A DNA stretch of 17,974 nucleotides. Source: Euryarchaeota archaeon UBA550. GTDB taxonomy: Archaea; Thermoplasmatota; Poseidoniia; Poseidoniales; Poseidoniaceae. The notes beneath the pieces were generated by a model, which saw nothing but the letters and a program-made list of their open reading frames with translations, was not told where the DNA came from and made no database searches. This document shows positions 1 through 5,786 of the stretch, one piece after another (the stretch's first letter is position 1; every line of letters begins with the position of its first letter). Where the stretch lies: assembly GCA_002506705.1 (NCBI GenBank), contig DAYA01000059.1, positions 10,790 to 28,763 of the forward strand, read 5' to 3'. The translations under genes and the position numbers were made by a program.

Positions 1-977
1 CCTTGCAAGTAAAAGTTTGAAACTCCTCTAGTACATTCATAGGTGCTGAAACCTGTTGCTCCTTCAGGAGCGCGTGTTGGTGCTTTGGTGATTAGCATCT
101 CATCGCCTGGCTGGTAATGGGTGTTCGCACCACCTGGAATCTTCTCGATTGCGTCTAGCAACATGCGGCATGACTGTCGCATTTCTTCCATTCTGACTCT
201 GTATCGGTCGTAACAATCTGCTCCCTTGACGCTGGTTGGCTTTTCGACCGCAGGCTCCCAGTCCACTTGGTCATATACTGAGTACGGATTTGTCCATCTT
301 GCATCTGCGTTAACTCCAGCAGCACGAATGTTTGGACCTGTTACGCCAGCGTCGATTTGATCTTCGGCTGTTGCATAACCTACACCTTGTAGCCTAACTA
401 GCCAAATTGTTGACTCGTCTAGCAACATTTCGTATTCTTTGATTCTGTTTTCGAATAACTTGACCTTTGCCTTGAGCCTGTTCGCCCAACCGATTGGTAT
501 GTCTCTCTTCACACCGCCCACTCTTGGATAGTTGTAGTGCATACGAGAACCACCTAGTTCTTGTAGCAAATCTAGGAACATCTCTCTGTCACGTAGACAC
601 CAAGTCATCAGGGTCAGATTTCCAATGTCAGGACCGAATGCACCTAGCCACATCAAGTGGCTTGCTAGCCTCTGAACTTCAGCCGCCATCAAGCGGATGT
701 ACTCTGCTCGCTCTGGCACTTCTGCTTCAAGTAAATCTTCTGCAGCCATAACATAGGAATGAGCCCAAGTCATTGCGCTTACATAGCAAAGTCTGTCACA
801 GTAAGGAGTGATTTGTGTGAAGTCTCTTGATTCACAGATTTTCTCTACACCACGGTGGATGTATCCTAATTCTGCTTCAGTGTCGGTGACTGTTTCTCCG
901 TCTACTTTTACACGTAGAGTCCACAAGCCGTGTGTCATTGGGTGTTGAGGCCCCATTGTAATCCACATTTCTGCCAT
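1..977 (-). CDS. nuoD: NADH-quinone oxidoreductase subunit D (49 kDa), 5' part
   Basis: This is the quinone-site subunit of complex I, on the peripheral arm next to NuoB and NuoC. It reads open from ATG at 977 to the left edge (325 codons), so the C-terminus is missing. Visible family motifs are GPQHPMTHG near the N-terminus, GYIHRGVEK, YCDRLCYVSAMTWAHSY, RLASHLMWLG and RVGGVKRDIP, in the usual order. Near the left edge the stretch APEGATGFSTYECTRG sits where most NuoD proteins have APRGE-x-G, so that conserved element has diverged. The start is supported by a GAGGTG ribosome site that overlaps the nuoC stop, 5 nt before ATG. It is the fourth gene of nuoABCD. The electron donor cannot be inferred because no NuoE/F/G or Fpo-type input gene is in the window. 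Confidence 0.95.
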   Translation of the reverse strand, partial: MAEMWITMGPQHPMTHGLWTLRVKVDGETVTDTEAELGYIHRGVEKICESRDFTQITPYCDRLCYVSAMTWAHSYVMAAEDLLEAEVPERAEYIRLMAAEVQRLASHLMWLGAFGPDIGNLTLMTWCLRDREMFLDLLQELGGSRMHYNYPRVGGVKRDIPIGWANRLKAKVKLFENRIKEYEMLLDESTIWLVRLQGVGYATAEDQIDAGVTGPNIRAAGVNADARWTNPYSVYDQVDWEPAVEKPTSVKGADCYDRYRVRMEEMRQSCRMLLDAIEKIPGGANTHYQPGDEMLITKAPTRAPEGATGFSTYECTRGVSNFYLQ

Positions 978-982
978 AATAA

Positions 983-988
983 CACCTC
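983..988 (-). promoter_or_regulatory. Shine-Dalgarno site of nuoD
   Basis: GAGGTG on the minus strand overlaps the TGA stop of nuoC and lies 5 nt before the nuoD ATG. It fixes the nuoD start and suggests translational coupling between C and D. Confidence 0.7.
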
Positions 989-1640
989 ACTTTACGCGGC
1001 CCTCGTCCACCGGTTTTCGGTCAAATCCTTGCGGATCATCATACATTTCATTGAAATCGTGATAGCGAATTTTGTGTTGTCTCTGAAGAGGGTGGAAACC
1101 GGTTGGTGAATCGTGTGGGTTTAGCACTCTGTGCATGTTTTCATGACCTTCGAAATCAATTCCGACCAAATCCCATGTTTCTTTCTCGTTCCAATCTGCT
1201 CCGACCCAGATGTCCTGAACTGAAGGAACTGAAGGTGAATCTCCTGCTGCCAATGGGATGAAAATTTCAAACTCCATTGGAATGTCAGCGCCTTCTAGTG
1301 ATTCTCCTTTGTGGACAGTCATTGTGTGTGCTTCCACGTTCTTGATTGGCCATCTGTGTAAGTGGTAAGCAACCTCCCAGCCTCTGTCGGCCCCTCCATC
1401 AGGGTAGTGGGTGCCTGTTACCATTGCACAGTGATTCACATCCAGGTCGTGCTTCAGGTGCTTAGCGACTGCTCTCCATTGGTCAGGAGAGCATGTGATT
1501 CTGACAAAATCAAATTTCTTGCCTGCAGAGTGAGCTATGATTTCGATAGTCATACCAGCATCTGCGAATCGCTCTGCGAGGTTATCCGCAGCGGCTTGCG
1601 CTGCTGCAGTGTTCTGCTCTTTGGTAATGGTCGTACCCAT
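987..1640 (-). CDS. nuoC: NADH-quinone oxidoreductase subunit C (30 kDa)
   Basis: This is a 217-residue peripheral-arm subunit of complex I that packs against NuoD and NuoB. The C-terminal half carries the family signature: ADWNEKETWDLVGIDFEGHEN followed by RVLNPHD (about residues 148-176), matching the usual E-R/K-E-T-W-D-hydrophobic-G-I-x-F-x-G-H pattern. It is a separate gene, not fused to nuoD as in some bacteria. The ATG lies 1 nt after the nuoB stop (TGA-A-ATG), and a GGAGAGG ribosome site inside the end of nuoB supports it. The terminal tail, rich in Arg, Asp and Pro, is specific to this protein. No missing core motif was noticed. Confidence 0.95.
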   Translation of the reverse strand: MGTTITKEQNTAAAQAAADNLAERFADAGMTIEIIAHSAGKKFDFVRITCSPDQWRAVAKHLKHDLDVNHCAMVTGTHYPDGGADRGWEVAYHLHRWPIKNVEAHTMTVHKGESLEGADIPMEFEIFIPLAAGDSPSVPSVQDIWVGADWNEKETWDLVGIDFEGHENMHRVLNPHDSPTGFHPLQRQHKIRYHDFNEMYDDPQGFDRKPVDEGRVK

Positions 1641-1641
1641 T

Positions 1642-2238
1642 TCAGTCCTCTCCTACGATGATTGGCTTGTCGCCGTCGCGGCCAGATGAAGGTGCTCCAC
1701 CGATACGGATAATCTTCTCACGAAGTTTTCCAAATCCATCGATTAACGCCTCTGGACGAGGTGGGCATCCTGGAATGTAAACGTCCACAGGAATGACTGT
1801 GTCAACCCCTTCTAGGATGTTGTAAGACTGATAGTATGGGCCGCCGGAAATTGCACATTCGCCCATTGCAATGCAGTATTTTGGCTCTGGCATTTGCTCC
1901 CATAGCCTAACGATTGGGTCGGCGAATTTCTTTGAAATCGGCCCATTCACAAGCAATACGTCAGACTGACGTGGGCTCGAGCGGAATAGTACACCGAAAC
2001 GGTCACCATCGAACCTAGGGGTTGCTGAAGCGGCCATTTCGATTGCGCAGCACTTGATTCCAAGGTGGAGTGTGAACAGCGACTTGCGGCCAGCCCAGTT
2101 GAAGAATCGTCCTGCAAGAACGCTCAATAATTGCTTGATCTTGGTTGCCTTAAGCGCTTCATCGGTAACGTCCCCAACAATTTCGACAAGTGTTCTGCTG
2201 TTGAACGTAGTATAATTCTCTCCATTATCGCTCATCAT
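1642..2238 (-). CDS. nuoB: NADH-quinone oxidoreductase subunit B (N2 cluster, PSST)
   Basis: This 198-residue subunit holds the terminal 4Fe-4S cluster N2 that reduces quinone. All four expected ligands are present: adjacent C63 and C64 in IKCCAIEMAA, C128 in AMGECAISGG, and C158 in YIPGCPPRPE. Other family landmarks are RFDGDRFG, SSPRQSDVLLVNG, EQMPEPK and VIPVDVYIPG. The reading frame opens with two ATG codons (2238 and 2235). The ribosome site GAGGTGAT is 2 nt from the first and 5 nt from the second, so 2235 is a slightly better start by comparison with nuoD. The gene is tightly packed between nuoA (6 nt gap) and nuoC (1 nt gap). It appears intact and functional. Confidence 0.97.
   Translation of the reverse strand: MMSDNGENYTTFNSRTLVEIVGDVTDEALKATKIKQLLSVLAGRFFNWAGRKSLFTLHLGIKCCAIEMAASATPRFDGDRFGVLFRSSPRQSDVLLVNGPISKKFADPIVRLWEQMPEPKYCIAMGECAISGGPYYQSYNILEGVDTVIPVDVYIPGCPPRPEALIDGFGKLREKIIRIGGAPSSGRDGDKPIIVGED
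1647..1653 (-). promoter_or_regulatory. Shine-Dalgarno site of nuoC
   Basis: GGAGAGG on the minus strand lies inside the last codons of nuoB, 6 nt before the nuoC ATG at 1640. It supports that start. Confidence 0.6.
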
Positions 2239-2240
2239 AT

Positions 2241-2246
2241 CACCTC
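2241..2246 (-). promoter_or_regulatory. Shine-Dalgarno site of nuoB
   Basis: GAGGTG (extended GAGGTGAT) on the minus strand overlaps the nuoA TGA stop. The arrangement is the same as at the nuoC/nuoD junction. Its 5-nt spacing favours the second of the two ATG codons of nuoB (2235). Confidence 0.65.
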
Positions 2247-2727
2247 AGATGTAAATTCGACCTCGCTTTCTGAATACGTGCCAGACTCCTAGAGTCATTG
2301 TTGCAAAGAACACGATTAGAACAATCATTTCTGTTCCAACCGTTGCAATAGGGTCTGCAGTTGAGGATTCTGTAGCATCCATTGCCAGTAATCCTCCCAA
2401 AGCCATGAACATGAATGCAACATCGAATACCAAGAAAATAATCGCATACCAATAGTATTGGAAGTGGAATTGAATCATCGCTTCACCGACTGGTTCTGAA
2501 CCACATTCGTAGGTAGAAAGGCGGCGAGGGTACAGACTGTGGTCACGCTCATATCCTTCCATCAACCATGATTTTGTCATGTGTGGCCTAGAGGAATCAA
2601 CCTTAGGCATAACGAAGTACTGAGTGATGAATGCACCAAGTGGCATACCTATGCCAATTAGGGTCATCCACAACATCGAAAGATAGGTGCCTGTAACCGT
2701 TTCTGCGCCGACCAACTGTGCCACCAA
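2245..2727 (-). CDS. nuoA: NADH-quinone oxidoreductase subunit A
   Basis: This is a 160-residue, three-span membrane subunit at the junction of the two arms of complex I. Spans are near residues 17-40, 91-115 and 132-152. The conserved loop motif YECGSEP (73-79, Cys75 being the quinone-site loop cysteine) is present. The second span reads LVFDVAFMFMA. The Asp of the family motif FDVE is kept (D102) but the Glu two positions later is Ala104. The frame opens at TTG 2727, directly after an in-frame TAG. GTG at 2724 or ATG at 2676 are alternatives, and the first two leave a normal short N-terminus before span 1. No clear ribosome site is seen. It is the first gene of the nuo operon and is preceded by a 105-bp intergenic region. 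Confidence 0.93.
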   Translation of the reverse strand: MVAQLVGAETVTGTYLSMLWMTLIGIGMPLGAFITQYFVMPKVDSSRPHMTKSWLMEGYERDHSLYPRRLSTYECGSEPVGEAMIQFHFQYYWYAIIFLVFDVAFMFMALGGLLAMDATESSTADPIATVGTEMIVLIVFFATMTLGVWHVFRKRGRIYI

Positions 2728-2729
2728 CT

Positions 2730-2749
2730 AAGAGAGTTGACACTCTCTT
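2730..2749. repeat. Perfect 8-bp inverted repeat just upstream of nuoA
   Basis: AAGAGAGT (2730-2737) and ACTCTCTT (2742-2749) are separated by TGAC. The repeat ends 3 nt before the nuoA start codon. It could be an operator or an mRNA leader hairpin controlling access to the nuoA start. Confidence 0.6.
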
Positions 2750-2771
2750 GTCCAGCCCACTCGACATCCGT

Positions 2772-2779
2772 CCATAAGC
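2772..2779 (-). promoter_or_regulatory. Possible TATA-like box for the nuo operon
   Basis: GCTTATGG on the minus strand is about 48 nt before the nuoA start. It would put transcription initiation near 2748, at the upstream edge of the inverted repeat. This is a weak match, listed because the 105-bp gap from 2728 to 2832 should hold the operon promoter if one exists. Confidence 0.25.
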
Positions 2780-2805
2780 GTTGTCTAACTCAGTCGAAAT
2801 TTCCT

Positions 2806-2835
2806 AGCCTGAAAAGGCTGACCCCGTAGGGGTCA
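2806..2835. repeat. Two abutting inverted repeats at the end of the multi-Ig surface protein gene
   Basis: TGACCCC (2819-2825) pairs with GGGGTCA (2829-2835) around a 3-nt loop, and the TGA stop codon forms the first three bases of the arm on the coding strand. Next to it, AGCCT (2806-2810) pairs with AGGCT (2815-2819) around a 4-nt loop that reads TTTC in the transcript. The tandem hairpins may mark a transcript 3' end. There is no downstream T tract of the kind usual in archaeal terminators, so terminator function is unsure. Confidence 0.45.
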
Positions 2836-5736
2836 TTTACGTCTTCTCAAGATTAAGGATGCAAAGCCAATTAGAACCAAAGCACCGATTCCGTAGAGAA
2901 CGTTCGGAGTGATTAGTGAATTGAGTGCGAATTGCTCAGGTTCGCCATTGACAGTCAACTTGATGTTCTCCCTACCGGCTAATCCAATTTCCGTTGGCTC
3001 AACTGATAATGTGAATGTGAAGACATCCTCAACTTCGGCTGTCTCTCCTCCTGGTGGGTTTACTTTAGCTGTAATTTGAACCGTTTCTCCTGCTGGAATC
3101 ATGCAAATTATGTGATCGCCTTTGTCTTGGCATTCTGCGCCAGATTCGTAACCTAGAATGACGTTCCAGCCTCTTACTCCAACGCTGGAGAATATTTTGA
3201 ATTCCGATTCGATATTTCCGGTGTTCATGACGTCTACTTCAAAGCGAGGAGACTTACCTATTTGGCCAAATGTGACATCTTTCTCATCATCACCTAGGAC
3301 GATTAATTCAGCATCAAGTACAGTCTCAACAGACAGTGAAAATGTCACTTTACCACTACGGTTAGCAGCATTAGATACAGAAGTCACTACTAATTCTAGC
3401 AAACCACCATCACCATTCTCAGCACCGTTGTTGACTTCAATTTCCAGAGTAATTATTGCATAGAATGGCATTGGAACGTGAGAATCTACTATTCCATTGT
3501 CTACTATCTTCTCGAAAATCTTGTCTTCTGTAGAGCCCAGTAAAGGAGAATTACCATCGTAGTAGAACGTGCCAGTGGTTTCATTGAACGCTCCCCACCC
3601 CTTTGGAATGGTAATCGGCCCTTCAACAGGCATACCTCTGTAGATTAATTCGCGGCTTGCAATTCCAGTTAGTCCACTGAAGTCAAATATTGCTTCATCT
3701 GTCAAATCACCGGTGTTGGTTACTTTGAGATCGAAGGATTGAGTGCCACCAGGTGGCAGAATCAGGACTTCATTTCTGGACAAGTCATCTGCATTATTCA
3801 TGATGATTACGTCCATTGCGAAATCTCTGTCAGACAGAATCGCCCTAAACATGAACTCAAGCTGGTTATCAGGGACACCATTTTCGTCAGAATCTCCGTT
3901 ATTGTTGTCTCCAAGATTTGTGACTCTAACGGTTAATCTAGTGCTTTCTAATTCCTCTTCACCATCTATTGATACAACGAGATACATTGTGATTGTACCT
4001 CTTGCTGGAATATCGACTTCAGTTGCTATAGTACCATCTTCTGTTTCGAAATGCTTGCCCCAAGCAGGTTGTGCTGTTTGAGAAATCACAGAGAACCTAA
4101 ATCTGTCCAATGTATTTCCATCATTGTTGACAACAATTGGGAATTGAACTGTTGTATCTGAGCGACCTGTTTGGTCGTCCGCAGGTGTCTCTCCGCTCAT
4201 TGCATGAACTGCCTTGACAGTTGCAACTAGTTCAGCGGTGTCATAAGCTCCACCACTTGATTGGGGTAATACAGAGAAGACTATCGTGACCTCTTCTGTT
4301 GCTAGAGCATCGAGTGGAAGAGAAATTGTGACGTCGATCGTTCCGGATTTCTCTGCGTTGTTGAACCTAGACTGTGTGGAAATTGTTGAAGATTCGAGAG
4401 TAACCGACCAGCCTGCGGGCAAAGAAGATGCTGCTACTCTGAAGGTATCTGGACCATTCCCTGTGTTGGTTACTGTAAGCGTTGTGCTTCTGTCTTGACC
4501 TGGCGGAATGTCGTAAATTCCTGTATTGCCCAGAGAGATTGTTGCACCTCTTGACTGACCGACAGTAACAGTAACTTCGCCTCTGCATTTCCAGAAGTTG
4601 CCATCCTTACCCTCGATGTAAAATGAATTCTGGGAATTGGCTTCTACAGAATCATCAGGTGTTATCTCTATTGTGAATTCCTTTTCTCCATTGCCACTAT
4701 CATAGTTTAGCATACCACTGGATGCACCATCAACACCTGCCCAGCTTGATTTGCTTCCATTGAACCCGACATTGATTTGCCAGTCCGTATTTCCTTCATT
4801 TGAGAATGTCGCTAGCAAAGTTCCTGTTTCTCCAGGCTCAAGGCTTAGACTTGACTTTGATAGAGTGACGTCGCACTTTTTCAGTTCGGGAATAAACAAA
4901 CTGAATTCTTCAACATCGGAAGCGCTACCGTTTGGATTCTGGTCATTTGTTACCACGCCTTCAATTTCCCAGCAGTATTTGTCGCTTTCTTTACCTTCGG
5001 GGACTTGAACTGTTACTGTAACCCATTCAGAAGACCCATTGTCGATTTGGACTGAGCTAGGGCTTACATCAATGCTCAAACTTCCATCAGACTTGCAGCC
5101 ACTGCCACTCCGTGGGTCTACGGTCAGTTCAACGGTCTCTTGGACACGACCAGTGTTCTCTACCTCCACATCCCAAGTGATTTCGTCTTCACCGTTCCAT
5201 GTTGGGTTTACTGGAGCGTCGACGGTAAGTTCTACTCCAAACAGTGTAGAACCGGAGCCATCTCCAGATGTAGTTTCAACATCTGCTGATTTTTGTGCAG
5301 GTGCGCCTGGTTGATCAGGAGGAGTTGGTTGTTCGTTGGCATTTGCATTAACTGTAGTGATACATGAACCCTCAGCGTTTTGTGCAAGTGTGACATTGAG
5401 GAATGTTTCAGCATTGTCACCTGATTCAATAGGCTGCCCTATTTGACCAATTGCGGCAGAAAATCCTGTGCAGTCCTGCTCATTATTAGCTGCAAGATTT
5501 ACTGAAACCGGATTTGCCCCATCGTTGTAAACGCGGACTGTGTACTCTGCAGTTTCGCCGGGGTTCACAGTTTGTGCACTTGGAGAAATTGTCAATCTGA
5601 TATTTGCATCTCTTCCGGAATCGTCTGCAACAACAGGAGTTGCTAATGCTGGAACCAGTGAAAATAGCATCAATGAGACCAGGAAAATACTGGTGATGCC
5701 TTTACCGGCTTTCGGGTCTTTTCTGCGGGGTTCCAT
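2833..5736 (-). CDS. Exported multi-Ig-like (NEW3/CARDB-type) surface protein with C-terminal anchor
   Basis: This is a 967-residue protein of the COG1470-like type. A signal peptide (basic 4-12, hydrophobic 14-32, likely cleavage after VVA at 37) is followed by about seven beta-sandwich repeats (roughly 43-130, 165-280, 285-392, 397-510, 520-608, 635-805, 808-932). Each repeat has a central V-x-N-x-G-N/D motif, for example TNTGNGPD, NNDGNTLD and MNTGNIES. Paired cysteines (89/125, 214/255, 288/384, 869/878) fit disulfides in outside domains. DSDENGVPD (615-623) looks like a calcium loop. A single span (946-963) ends in RRRK, leaving almost no cytosolic tail. Function is probably structural or adhesive at the cell surface. 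The ATG lies in the loop of a perfect inverted repeat, and a TATA-like box 27 nt upstream suggests a leaderless mRNA. The substrate or partner is unknown. Confidence 0.88.
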   Translation of the reverse strand: MEPRRKDPKAGKGITSIFLVSLMLFSLVPALATPVVADDSGRDANIRLTISPSAQTVNPGETAEYTVRVYNDGANPVSVNLAANNEQDCTGFSAAIGQIGQPIESGDNAETFLNVTLAQNAEGSCITTVNANANEQPTPPDQPGAPAQKSADVETTSGDGSGSTLFGVELTVDAPVNPTWNGEDEITWDVEVENTGRVQETVELTVDPRSGSGCKSDGSLSIDVSPSSVQIDNGSSEWVTVTVQVPEGKESDKYCWEIEGVVTNDQNPNGSASDVEEFSLFIPELKKCDVTLSKSSLSLEPGETGTLLATFSNEGNTDWQINVGFNGSKSSWAGVDGASSGMLNYDSGNGEKEFTIEITPDDSVEANSQNSFYIEGKDGNFWKCRGEVTVTVGQSRGATISLGNTGIYDIPPGQDRSTTLTVTNTGNGPDTFRVAASSLPAGWSVTLESSTISTQSRFNNAEKSGTIDVTISLPLDALATEEVTIVFSVLPQSSGGAYDTAELVATVKAVHAMSGETPADDQTGRSDTTVQFPIVVNNDGNTLDRFRFSVISQTAQPAWGKHFETEDGTIATEVDIPARGTITMYLVVSIDGEEELESTRLTVRVTNLGDNNNGDSDENGVPDNQLEFMFRAILSDRDFAMDVIIMNNADDLSRNEVLILPPGGTQSFDLKVTNTGDLTDEAIFDFSGLTGIASRELIYRGMPVEGPITIPKGWGAFNETTGTFYYDGNSPLLGSTEDKIFEKIVDNGIVDSHVPMPFYAIITLEIEVNNGAENGDGGLLELVVTSVSNAANRSGKVTFSLSVETVLDAELIVLGDDEKDVTFGQIGKSPRFEVDVMNTGNIESEFKIFSSVGVRGWNVILGYESGAECQDKGDHIICMIPAGETVQITAKVNPPGGETAEVEDVFTFTLSVEPTEIGLAGRENIKLTVNGEPEQFALNSLITPNVLYGIGALVLIGFASLILRRRK

Positions 5737-5744
5737 GAACCCCG
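5726..5744. repeat. Perfect 8-bp inverted repeat with the start codon as its loop
   Basis: CGGGGTTC (5726-5733) and GAACCCCG (5737-5744) flank 5734-5736, which is exactly the ATG of the multi-Ig surface protein on the minus strand. It may act as a start-codon hairpin in a leadered mRNA, or as a DNA operator if the transcript is leaderless. Confidence 0.75.
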
Positions 5745-5759
5745 GTCGAGGTGGTCACA

Positions 5760-5767
5760 GTAAAAGG
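5760..5767 (-). promoter_or_regulatory. TATA-like box for the multi-Ig surface protein gene
   Basis: CCTTTTAC on the minus strand is centred about 27 nt before the ATG at 5736, the distance expected for a leaderless archaeal transcript. No Shine-Dalgarno sequence is evident at the usual distance. The 50-bp gap to the protease stop holds little else. Confidence 0.4.
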
Positions 5768-5786
5768 CTATGGACAGATGCTCAAA

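Noticed and set aside
2806..2835. Hairpins read as a classical intrinsic terminator
   Set aside because: There is no T tract after the stems on the coding strand, so I kept them as inverted repeats instead.
2833..2900. C-terminal hydrophobic segment plus RRRK resembling an archaeosortase (PGF-CTERM) sorting tail
   Set aside because: There is no PGF or similar tripeptide before the span (ITPNVLYGIG), so a plain membrane anchor is the simpler reading.
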